From: Rothia nasisuis
GTDB taxonomy: Bacteria; Actinomycetota; Actinomycetes; Actinomycetales; Micrococcaceae
Direction of reading: 5' to 3'
DNA: 64,000 bases
Assembly (NCBI RefSeq): GCF_928381405.1
Contig: NZ_CAKMSB010000001.1
Coordinates: 248,001 to 312,000 of the forward strand
The first letter of the stretch is position 1, and the number at the start of each line of letters is the position of its first letter. A program made the position numbers and the translations under genes. This document shows, one piece after another, positions 1-7,900 of this stretch. The notes under the pieces are model-generated. The model searched no databases and was not told the origin of the DNA. It was given only the letters and a program-made list of their open reading frames with translations.

Positions 1-846
1 AAATCCAAAAATAGCTAGGATATTAAATGGCACAAGCCAATACAAAATGTTTCGGCTAACCTTCCTATGACCTATGAACTGTCCACCCACGACTCCTGCA
101 ATTTTCATGACGGCGAACCCTAAAAGTACAGCAGTGAGGCTGGTGTCGCCAAGACGTAGTTGCCAGAGTAAGAAAGGAGCAACAAGCGCTGCGTCTGCAC
201 AGATTGAAAGCCACGCCCTAGGGTGCCGTGAAATAGCATAAAGACCACCGAGGTATTCTCGAAGAGGCTCCTGAGAGTGTCCGCTAGCATAGTGTTTGCT
301 GGGGCGGCCAAAGAAAAAGGCAATGCCTGCACCTGCCATGAACAACGCACCTATCGCCCAAATAAATCTTGGATTGTGCGAGAAGCCTATAAGACCTATT
401 GCTCCACCCAGGAGTGAGGTTGCAGCACCAAGAACTGTGATAGCTCCGATTGCACGGCGGCGCTCGTAATCGCTAACAGTTCCTAAACGGTTCAGTACAT
501 AGGCGACTGATGTGCCGCTCATGGCTGCTGCTCCTACCCCAGTGAGAAATTCAGCTGAGAAATCTCCAACAAGCCCCAATGCCAAGAAAAATATCACTAA
601 GCCGAGGAAGCGGAGCGCGTTACCGACTTGAATTGCTACCCAATGAGATTTACGGTCAAATATTATTGCAGATGGAATCTCAGCTAGAGCAACAGAGATA
701 TTGAATGTTGCGATAAGTGCGCCGATGACTGCCGCAGGATAACCTATGCTATAAAAGTAAAAGTTGTCAAAGGCACTAAATGCACCAATACCAATACCAC
801 TTAGAGCTAAAAAAACCCAAATTCCTATACCAGTATGTTTAATCAT
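1..846 (-). CDS. MFS-type transporter, N-terminal part (gene runs off the left edge)
   Basis: The frame is open from the ATG at 846 to base 1, giving the first 282 residues of a hydrophobic protein with at least seven membrane segments separated by short loops. The loop after the second segment reads IPSAIIFDRKSHW, which resembles motif A of the major facilitator superfamily (the DRxGRR-like turn between helices 2 and 3), and a basic loop YERRRAIGA follows the fourth helix. It begins 2 nt after the stop of the YcaO gene, so the two are very probably co-transcribed and translationally coupled. By context it would export, or give immunity to, the modified peptide made by the upstream genes; that role is inferred. 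The C-terminal half lies outside the window, so substrate class cannot be judged. Confidence 0.85.
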   Translation of the reverse strand, partial: MIKHTGIGIWVFLALSGIGIGAFSAFDNFYFYSIGYPAAVIGALIATFNISVALAEIPSAIIFDRKSHWVAIQVGNALRFLGLVIFFLALGLVGDFSAEFLTGVGAAAMSGTSVAYVLNRLGTVSDYERRRAIGAITVLGAATSLLGGAIGLIGFSHNPRFIWAIGALFMAGAGIAFFFGRPSKHYASGHSQEPLREYLGGLYAISRHPRAWLSICADAALVAPFLLWQLRLGDTSLTAVLLGFAVMKIAGVVGGQFIGHRKVSRNILYWLVPFNILAIFGF

Positions 847-848
847 TG

Positions 849-2480
849 TTACATAAAAAGGGGGCCGGTGTATTTGACGAATCCTTTCGTTGATGTAAAT
901 TTACTCCAATCATCAAAACGACGAAGTTTTGGGAAGTATACATCATCTAGAGGTAAAATTCTATTTGAAATACATCGCACTACACTATGCCAGCCGCTAT
1001 CGTTTAGAATGGAACGTGCAAAATATATTCCATTCCTAGATGCATGCTCCACTAGTTCCTGCAGTATAGAATCTGGTGTTTCGGCAGAAGAAGGCTCCCA
1101 GAAATTCACATTATCTATTTCTGTATATTCAGAGTCTCCAAACAAACCAGGAAATATTTCCTTAGCTTTACCAGACCACCAGAGAGACCTCATGTCTGTT
1201 TCTGAAGATGTAACTTCGACTCCAGTAGCAATAGATCGCCACATCTGAATAGCCTCGATAATTGACTTATTAATAGACTCTTGCGGGTTGGGAGTGACAC
1301 CCATTCCGCGCGAGCACATATTTACCCCAGGGATATTTGAAAAAATCGTACAATGAGCGATGGGAATTTGCAGTGGATTGGGCACCCAGCGGAGAACTAT
1401 ATCGACATCATATTGATGCCGAATAGAATCCGCTATGGAGCTATGAAAGGGTTGACCTATCGGGATAAGCGACATATTTGTTCTCGTAGCAAACCAAAAA
1501 GCATCTCTTTCAATAAGCTCGAAAATTGCTTGAAGTGTAGCTTCTTCAATAGTGCCTCCAGCAGCAGCTCCTGTCGTCGAACTCGGAGTAGGAGATATAA
1601 TATCATTGTTTGGTGGTGTGTATGGGGCGAAGATAAGCGAGTCTGGAGCATAAATCATATCTCTCCCACCGAGGACTTCTAGGCTACGCACCTCTATTTG
1701 AGAATCATCAGATATCGCGATTGATTTTTTATCGAAATCCAGGGCACCGTACCATTTCTCATTACGGAAATGACGAGCAGCAAAAACCTGTGTTTCACCC
1801 ATCGGTCTTGAGCAAATATAGTATCTTTCGATACCTTCACCAATACAACTAGCTAAAGCCTGTTCAAGAGACGTCCCCTTTCCCCCCACTGGCGCAAAAT
1901 CCGTAATCTTATCAAGAAACATACCTGTGTCGACGGTATAAATCCCCCCAGTGCTATCTATACTTGGATTGAGAAGGACAGATGCAAAACCAAAATATCC
2001 TCGATGAGCAGAATTGAAATTCTCAGAAGATATTTTTCGCTGGATACCATTCCCTGCATTTAACTTTTTTAATTTTTCTCCCGTGTATGAAAAATAAGGT
2101 CGTTCAGGTATCAATTCAGACAGCTCATATGTACATTTTTGACAATCGGGCCAGGGTGCCAGCATTGACCAACTCTGTGCTATTTCAGCATTTGTAATAG
2201 CCATTCCAAATCCGCTAGATGCACAATCTATTACAGTAGATTCCGCAGTATCAAAATCTATTTCAGGTACAATATCTGAAGTAGAATTAAAAAGAATATT
2301 AAATTTTCTTTGAAGGCAAGTTCTGCATACTCTATTATTTTTAGCTTGCTGCGCCACAACTACAAACAAATCATCATTAAGTGGATGACTCATTGTATCC
2401 ACCAAAATTTCCTGATAAACATTTTCCTTACCCGCTAACTGTTCAAGCTCAGAGTTTATCAGTTTACGAAAATTTTTCAT
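849..2480 (-). CDS. YcaO-domain RiPP-modifying enzyme
   Basis: A 543-residue protein if started at the ATG at 2480, which has an AGGA ribosome site 5 nt upstream; an in-frame GTG at 2522 lies inside a hairpin and is less likely. YcaO hallmarks are clear: GGKG (about 199-202), SCIGEGIERY (211-220, the ATP/Mg-binding SxxxExxER) and a second SPTP…GAAAGG…EEA…ELIERDAFW block. YcaO enzymes activate backbone amides with ATP to form azolines, thioamides or amidines. The N-terminal 190 residues carry two CxxC pairs (C52/C55 and C113/C116), like the zinc site of the E1-like partner found in TOMM cyclodehydratases. The C-terminal PxPxP of many azoline-forming YcaOs is absent (it ends GPLFM), so the chemistry is open. 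It lies between a repeat-containing peptide gene and an MFS gene, and the block is AT-richer than the core genome, suggesting transfer. Confidence 0.93.
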   Translation of the reverse strand: MKNFRKLINSELEQLAGKENVYQEILVDTMSHPLNDDLFVVVAQQAKNNRVCRTCLQRKFNILFNSTSDIVPEIDFDTAESTVIDCASSGFGMAITNAEIAQSWSMLAPWPDCQKCTYELSELIPERPYFSYTGEKLKKLNAGNGIQRKISSENFNSAHRGYFGFASVLLNPSIDSTGGIYTVDTGMFLDKITDFAPVGGKGTSLEQALASCIGEGIERYYICSRPMGETQVFAARHFRNEKWYGALDFDKKSIAISDDSQIEVRSLEVLGGRDMIYAPDSLIFAPYTPPNNDIISPTPSSTTGAAAGGTIEEATLQAIFELIERDAFWFATRTNMSLIPIGQPFHSSIADSIRHQYDVDIVLRWVPNPLQIPIAHCTIFSNIPGVNMCSRGMGVTPNPQESINKSIIEAIQMWRSIATGVEVTSSETDMRSLWWSGKAKEIFPGLFGDSEYTEIDNVNFWEPSSAETPDSILQELVEHASRNGIYFARSILNDSGWHSVVRCISNRILPLDDVYFPKLRRFDDWSKFTSTKGFVKYTGPLFM

Positions 2481-2498
2481 ATAATTCCTATACGGAGT

Positions 2499-2527
2499 GG
2501 GGGGTGTAGGAATACCTAACACCCCCC
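2499..2527 (-). promoter_or_regulatory. Intercistronic hairpin between precursor and YcaO genes
   Basis: On the minus strand GGGGGGTGT pairs with ACACCCCCC (9 bp) and a further AGG/CCT closes a small loop. It sits 13 nt after the peptide stop codon and 18 nt before the YcaO start. There is no T-run after it, so it looks like an RNA-stabilising or partially terminating element. Such elements commonly let a precursor peptide be made in excess over its enzyme; that use here is inferred. Confidence 0.6.
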
Positions 2528-2540
2528 ATCACAAACTCGC

Positions 2541-2642
2541 TTATCGCGCGTTGTAGCCACCAGCCTGACGGGTAGCGTAGCCACCAGCCTGACGGGTAGC
2601 TCCTGCACTCGTGTTGTGCTTACCAAACAGGTTAGACTTCAT
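2541..2642 (-). CDS. Putative RiPP precursor peptide with duplicated ATRQAGGY core
   Basis: A 33-codon frame starts with ATG at 2642, 6 nt after a perfect GGAGG ribosome site, and ends TAA at 2541. The product has a short leader-like part (MKSNLFGKHNTSAG), two identical octapeptides ATRQAGGY ATRQAGGY and a tail NAR. It immediately precedes the YcaO gene in the same direction, the usual place of a RiPP substrate. Candidate modification sites are the Thr, Gln and Gly-Gly residues of each unit. There is no Cys and the only Ser are in the leader, so thiazoles are impossible; methyloxazoline from Thr, or amidine/thioamide-type backbone changes, are possible. The Arg-Gln pair recalls the RQGC core of trifolitoxin, also a YcaO-associated peptide, but overall similarity is slight. 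No homologue is recognised. Confidence 0.8.
   Translation of the reverse strand: MKSNLFGKHNTSAGATRQAGGYATRQAGGYNAR
2553..2600 (-). repeat. Perfect 24-bp tandem duplication encoding ATRQAGGY twice
   Basis: Bases 2553-2576 and 2577-2600 are identical at all 24 positions, including every third codon position. This points to a recent duplication of the core-peptide unit rather than selection on the protein alone. Confidence 0.97.
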
Positions 2643-2804
2643 TTGAAGCCTCCATTCTTTTGTGTATACAATTGACATATGAGCTAGCCAGCGGTTTAAA
2701 ACTATCATGTTCATCCAGAACCTATCAAGCAGATATTTAGACTCATTTTTAGAAATTTTTATTCGTAGTGGATACCCGAGAATGAGGATGTACGGACACC
2801 AAGA

Positions 2805-3706
2805 GGCTTATTCATAAGGGGTCCACACCCCAACCCCCACCAAGAGACAACGGCCCCACCAGGCGGCAAAAATATGAGCGTTAAATCTCCACAAATAACC
2901 TCAAACCACACCAGGAAAGACCGTTGCACCACCAGCGTACAACCGGGCTCACCACCACGCAATTCGCCATACTCATCACAGCCCTCAACACCCACCTCAC
3001 CTGGATCAAACCAGACCAAAAACCCCGCAGGCTCACCCTGACCCAGGCCCTAAAAATCACGCTGATCAGCTACCGACAGAACCTCACCCAAGAGACTCTC
3101 GCCCACCTCTTCGGTATCTCACAGCCAACCATCTCGCGGACCATCAAAACCATCGAAAAGGCCCTAGAAAAGGCTCTCACTCCACTAGTCCCCAGCTTAG
3201 AAGAGAGCCTGAAAGCACCTGGCTCTTTTGTGATTGACCGAACCCTTGTCCCCACCTGGAACTGGCGTGTCCCTTGGGAAAAGAAATTTCTCTGGTCAGC
3301 ATAAAAGAGCAGGATTTAACCATCAGGTGATCTGCACCCTCGATGGCAGGCTCTTAGCTATCACAGAACCGCTACCTGGGGCTAGACATGATGCTTACGC
3401 CTTCAGAACCCACGGGCTAAATCACTTTCTTGATTCTTCGACTTTGGCTGATAAGGGCTACGTAGGTTTGGGACTGGCCACACCGACAAAGCGCAAGCCT
3501 GGGGTGAAGCTAACTAAGGAGCAGAAACGAAATAATCGGATGCTCAATCGGCTACGGTCGGTGGTGGAGCGGGTCATCGCGCTGGTGTTGCACTTGGCGG
3601 GTTCTGCACACAGGCTTCAGGCGTCCGTTGGGCTCGTATGGGCGGGTGTTTCCAGTAGTTCGCGGGTTGCTCTTTTTGGCTGCGGGGTACCCCTTATGAA
3701 TAACCC
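2805..3706 (+). mobile_element. IS5-like insertion sequence, about 902 bp
   Basis: The ends form imperfect terminal inverted repeats: the left end reads GGCTTATTCATAAGGGGT and the right end, read inward, GGGTTATTCATAAGGGGT (17 of 18 identical). The element carries a two-frame transposase with a helix-turn-helix domain and a DDE_4-type catalytic domain, as in the IS427-like branch of the IS5 family. I see no clear short target duplication at the boundaries chosen (left flank ends CAAGA, right flank begins TCC). It lies just upstream of, and divergent from, the RiPP operon. Confidence 0.82.
2924..3304 (+). CDS. IS transposase, N-terminal part (orfA)
   Basis: A 126-residue frame starting with TTG behind an AGGAAAG ribosome site. 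It begins HHQRTTGLTTTQF and contains a helix-turn-helix with LTQETLAHLFGISQPTISRTI, typical of the DNA-binding half of IS5-type DDE_4 transposases. It ends in the first catalytic Asp segment, FVIDRTLVPTWNWR, and then runs into a stop at 3302. The rest of the catalytic domain continues in the +1 frame (orfB). In related transposases both parts are one polypeptide, so either a +1 ribosomal frameshift in the A/T-rich stretch near 3280-3293 joins them, or the element is inactivated. Confidence 0.85.
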   Translation: MHHQRTTGLTTTQFAILITALNTHLTWIKPDQKPRRLTLTQALKITLISYRQNLTQETLAHLFGISQPTISRTIKTIEKALEKALTPLVPSLEESLKAPGSFVIDRTLVPTWNWRVPWEKKFLWSA

Positions 3707-3716
3707 TCCAAACTGA
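3234..3716 (+). CDS. IS transposase, catalytic C-terminal part (orfB)
   Basis: This frame supplies the remainder of the DDE_4 catalytic domain: FSGQHKRAGFNHQV, the second Asp in PGARHDAYAF, ADKGYVGLG, and the Glu in RLRSVVERVIA. It overlaps orfA by about 70 nt in the +1 register. A fusion such as …WNWRVPWEKKF-SGQHKRAG… would restore the usual family sequence, placing the shift at the TTTC near 3291. The last codons run through the right inverted repeat, so the C-terminus (VPLMNNPPN) is encoded by the IS end and the stop falls outside it. The true start cannot be assigned independently; the residues before GKRNFSG are probably not translated. Confidence 0.8.
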   Translation: MTEPLSPPGTGVSLGKRNFSGQHKRAGFNHQVICTLDGRLLAITEPLPGARHDAYAFRTHGLNHFLDSSTLADKGYVGLGLATPTKRKPGVKLTKEQKRNNRMLNRLRSVVERVIALVLHLAGSAHRLQASVGLVWAGVSSSSRVALFGCGVPLMNNPPN

Positions 3717-4056
3717 CTCGGATGGAACTTGCGGGAATGGGTAGAGGTTTCCGACCACAGGGCAGACAAGGAAGTCGCTTGGACCTTCTCCCTGCCTTTC
3801 GTTCACTCTTAAACTTCCCCGCACGCAGTGAACCACTTACTCAACGACTCGAAGAAGGCCAGAAAACCAACAACATGCATGAGTCTGGGGCATCAGATGT
3901 GGACTTTTGAATAAGCCTCACTGACTCGGCAGCTGGAATGTTTTGCCTCGTGAACGCAAGCCTATAGAACGAGTCTTATTCATAAGCTCTTTCTCAAGAC
4001 ATCAACAAGCTCGCTCCCCTGCAGCTGGTACCTCACCCCCTCGAATACCAGCTCTA
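3707..4056. other. Gene-free stretch with IS-end-like remnants
   Basis: No convincing gene is present; a 62-codon frame at 3722-3910 has no family resemblance and no good ribosome site. Two pieces look like insertion-sequence ends. Bases 3898-3919, read on the minus strand, give GAGGCTTATTCAAAAGTCCA, close to the left end of the neighbouring IS, and 3971-3989 read GAGTCTTATTCATAAGCTC. The decamer ACTGACTCGG follows both the intact right end (3712-3721) and the remnant (3920-3929). This suggests repeated insertion or a rearrangement at one site. Confidence 0.55.
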
Positions 4057-4079
4057 CTACGGCGTCTAACCCCACTGCC

Positions 4080-4160
4080 TATACTGTAGATAAGGCAGAG
4101 AAGCCGCGCGGTGCGCGTCCCACACAAGCTACCAAACCCAAGGACGTTGCCGCGCGGCTT
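4080..4160 (+). promoter_or_regulatory. alsD leader: -10 box and long inverted repeat
   Basis: TATACT at 4080-4085 is a good -10 box, although the -35 region is weak. Downstream, AAGCCGCGCGG (4101-4111) and CCGCGCGGCTT (4150-4160) form an 11-bp perfect inverted repeat around a 38-nt loop, followed by four T residues in total. It lies 40 nt before the alsD start, so it could act as an attenuator or a regulator site. The function is inferred. Confidence 0.45.
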
Positions 4161-4200
4161 TTGCGCGCCGGGTGTGAGGCACCAGCGACGAAAGGACACC

Positions 4201-4953
4201 ATGAACGAGCAGCCAGCAATCCTTGAAGGCCGGTCAACTATCTACCGTAACGAGGTCTTTCAGACCGGGCTGATGAGCCAGCTACTAGATGGCATCTACG
4301 ACGGCGACATGACTATCGGTGAGCTACTCGGCCATGGCAACTTCGGCGTGGGCACCTTCGACGGCCTGGACGGCGAGATGATTGTTCTCGATGGCACCTG
4401 CTATCAGATGCGCTACGACGGATCCATCTCGTTGGCCTCCCTCGACCAGAAAACACCCTTTGCTGTGATTACCAACTTTGTGCCAGCCATCAAACGCGAC
4501 CTCCCCAAGCACCTGCTACGTCAGTCAACCAGCCAGGTACTCGACAATTTCACCCTCTCAGATAACTACATGTACGCCATCAAAATTGTGGGTCACTTCG
4601 AGTGGGTGCGCACCCGCACCGTCAAAAAACAGGTCAAACCCTACCCCAAGATGGTCGATGCCGTTGAGGGCGAAGACATCGTACAGTTCACTAACGTTTC
4701 AGGCACCATAGTGGGCTTTCGCACCCCCATCTACGAACAGGGCATCGGGGTGCCCGGTTGCCACGCCCATTTCATTGATGACGAGCGGACGCGCGGCGGG
4801 CACGTCATTGACTTCAAGCTACGGGACGCCCACGTAGAAATCTGCCCCGGAACCGGCCTGCGCCTACACCTGCCGCTCAATGAGGCCTTCTCGAATGCGG
4901 ACCTATCTCCAGAAGACCTTGCCGAGCAGATTTCGAAGGCAGAAAAACACTAG
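4201..4953 (+). CDS. alsD: Alpha-acetolactate decarboxylase
   Basis: A 250-residue cytoplasmic enzyme converting 2-acetolactate to acetoin with release of CO2, part of the overflow route from pyruvate that limits acidification. The family pattern is complete: HGNFGVGTFDGLDGEM near the N-terminus, and PGCHAHFIDDERTRGGHV, which holds the zinc-binding histidines (H188, H190, H201). Length matches the family. The start at 4201 follows GAAAGGACACC; the frame remains open upstream to 4111 but has no ribosome site there. No acetolactate synthase is adjacent. The 3' end overlaps the convergent glnE gene by 4 nt, with no room for a terminator between them. Confidence 0.95.
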   Translation: MNEQPAILEGRSTIYRNEVFQTGLMSQLLDGIYDGDMTIGELLGHGNFGVGTFDGLDGEMIVLDGTCYQMRYDGSISLASLDQKTPFAVITNFVPAIKRDLPKHLLRQSTSQVLDNFTLSDNYMYAIKIVGHFEWVRTRTVKKQVKPYPKMVDAVEGEDIVQFTNVSGTIVGFRTPIYEQGIGVPGCHAHFIDDERTRGGHVIDFKLRDAHVEICPGTGLRLHLPLNEAFSNADLSPEDLAEQISKAEKH

Positions 4954-7900
4954 GCCGGGTAGAACAGCTTTTCGTAGACCGCGCGAGCCTGGCGGGTAAT
5001 ACGCAGATAGTCATCCTCAAGAATGCGAGCAGAACCCGGCGCGTAGCCGCACCAGCGGGCGATAGCTTCAAGGTCGGAACGGGTGGTGGTCAGGGTATCT
5101 GAAGCCCGGCCCGTACGTAGCACATTGAGGCCGCGTATCTTCGATGCTAATTTCCAGGCATCGGAAAGCAAGGTGGCATCACATTGATCAACCAGCCCTG
5201 CCCTGGTAGCGGCCTCTAGAGCACCCAGTGTTGAGGTGGTACGCATACCTTCCAGCCGATGGGCGTGCTGTAGCTGTAGAAGCTGAACTAGCCACTCAAC
5301 GTCCGTGAGCCCACCGCGGCCCAGCTTGAGCTGACGGGTTTTATCTACGCCTCGAGACATGCGCTCGTTCTCCACCCGGGCCTTCATACGGCGAATCTCG
5401 GTCACCTTGTCAGGGCCGAAGGTTACCGGGTAACGGTAGGGGTCAATCAACTCAACAAAGGCCGCCCCCACGTATTCTGAACCGGCAAAAGGGCGAGCCC
5501 GTAGCAGGGCCTGGAACTCCCAGGTGTCAGCCCAGCGCTCATAGTACTCACGGTAGGAGCCCAAAGACCGAACCATAGCACCGGCCTTACCCTCGGGGCG
5601 CAGGTCAGCGTCAATTTCAAGCACCTTTTCGGCTCTGATAGCGGGCGTGGTGGGCTGCTTGAGCAGGGTGACCATACGGTTGACCAAGGTGGTGGCCTCA
5701 GCCTGAGCGTCTTTCTCATCGGCCCCATCGCGCGGGATATGCACGTACATGAGATCTGAGTCAGAACCGTACCCGATTTCTGCCCCGCCCTGGCGGCCCA
5801 TAGCAATGACGGCGACATCAGTCAGCGGGGTGCCCCCGCCTGTGTAGAGCTCGCGCTCGGCAATCGCCAGAGCTGACTGAATAGCGCCCCGGTCAACATC
5901 TGAGAGCCCGTGGGCGACCTCAGCGTTAGAGTTCAGCCCCAAGGCCTCCCCCATAGCCAGCCGCAAAATTTCGCGGCGGCGTACCATGCGCACGGCCCGA
6001 ATAGCCTCGTCTGAGTCGGTGTGGCGGGTTAGCTGCGAGCGCAGCTCACCAATGATAGCTTCGGTTTCGCGTGGCTTAAGGTCTTCGGCCCTATCAAGCC
6101 AGGCAATTGGTTCGGGGGTATCTTCGAGCAGGTCGGTGATAAAGCGGGAGGATGAGAGCAGAGCGCAGAGGCGCTCTGCGGCTGCCGGTGAGTCGCGGAG
6201 CATACGCAGGTACCAGGGTGTGCCGCCCAGAGATTCGCTGATACGGCGGAAACCGAGCAGGCCCGCGTCCGGGTCAACGCCCTTGGCGAACCACCCCAAA
6301 AGCACGGGCATGAGTGTACGCTGAATTTCAGCGGAGCGGCGTAGGCCCTTGGTGAGAGCCTCAATGTGGCCCATTGCCCTGCGTGGGTCCTTATAGCCCA
6401 GGGCAGCCAGGCGGTCTTGGGCGGCTTGGGGACTGAGCGCAGCCTCGTCTTTGGAGAGGTGGGCGACAGCGGCCAGCAGGGGGCGGAAGAAGAGGCGCTC
6501 GTGCAAGGACTTGACGGCCCGCTTGATGGAGGCCCACTGTTTGAGCATGTCAGCTTCGGTGAGCTGAGTGGGGGCCAGGGGTGAGTTCATGGCACGGGCT
6601 AGGGTGCGGCGGTCACTTTCTTTGGCTGGCATCAGGTGGGTGCGGCGCATGTAGAGCAGCTGGATGCGGTGTTCCATGACGCGCAAGGTAGCGTAATTCT
6701 CGGCAAAATCGATGGCGTCCTTACGTCCGATGTAGCTTGCCTTGGCTAGGGCTGCGATGGAGTCTGTGGTGCTTTGAGTGCGCACTGTTTCGTCGGTGCG
6801 GCCGTGGACGAGCTGGAGTAGCTGCACGGTAAATTCGACATCGCGTAGGCCGCCCGGGCCCAGCTTGATTTGGCGGTCAATCTCTGTGGCGGGGATATTG
6901 TCGGTGACGCGCTGTCGCATGGCCTGCACGGATTCGACAAAGGAATCGCGGGCGGCAGATTCCCAGATGAAGGGTCGCATAGCCCGAGCCCAGCGGATGC
7001 CCAGCTCGGGTGTACCGGCGATGGGGCGGGCTTTGAGCAGGGCCTGGAACTCCCAATTTTCGGCCCAGCGCTTGTAGTAGCTGGTGTAGGAGTCAACGGT
7101 ACGCACAAGGGCGCCGTCCTTACCTTCGGGGCGTAGGTTGGCGTCAACCTCCCAGAGGGCCGGTTCTGGGGCGGGGGCCATGATGGCCTTAGATAGGGCC
7201 ATGACCAGTTCGGTGCCCACCTGGGTGAGCGTGTTTTCATCCAGCGGGGTGAAGTTCTCGGCCAGGTCGGCTAGGGGCTTGTGGGCTACGGTGTAGACCA
7301 CGTCCACATCTGAGATGTAGTTGAGTTCGCGCGCGCCGCACTTGCCCATACCGATGACGGCGAGCTCAACGGCGTCCACGGTTTCTTGCCCCCGGGTGGT
7401 GGCGACCTCGGCGCGGGCAATAGCTAACGCCCCTTCGATGGCTGCAGCTGCGAGGTCGGCCAGCAGGCGCCCCGCCGTAGGCATAAACTGGGCCGGCGCA
7501 AAACTGATCAAATCATGAATGGCCAGCTCGGTCAGGTGGCGCCGGTAGGCAGTTCGTAGAGCTGTGTAGGCTTCTTTGCCGGTGGTGGTCGCCTGCGGGG
7601 TAACTGCGGCTGGGTCAGCGCCCACAGCGGCCAATAATTCGGTGCGGTAGACGGTGTTGAGCGGAGCGATGGGAGTGAGAAATTCGTCGTCGGTTTCGGG
7701 CAGTAGGGAGGGCGGGAAGTCCTTGGCCGAGAAATCCTGCACGGTGGCCTGCAGGAGGTCGGTGTGCTCAGGGTGACGTACCAGGAACTCTCCCAAGGCC
7801 TCGGAGCCGCCCAGAAGCCGGTAGAGCGACTCAGCTTCGGCGCCGCGGTCAGCTAGGCGCGCTATGTGAGGGGCGCGTTCGATGAGGCGCACCAGAGTGG

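Noticed and set aside
2541-2642. CRISPR-like tandem repeat
   Set aside because: Two adjacent 24-bp units with no spacers; they are in frame within a peptide gene with a good ribosome site.
2672-2700. Plus-strand TTGACA–17 nt–TTTAAA promoter-like pair
   Set aside because: The -10 half is weak (4 of 6) and it overlaps the minus-strand RiPP promoter region; the only downstream gene is the IS transposase, which usually depends on its own end. Not enough to list.
3722-3910. 62-codon open frame after the insertion sequence
   Set aside because: No ribosome site, no family resemblance, and it runs into an IS-end-like remnant.
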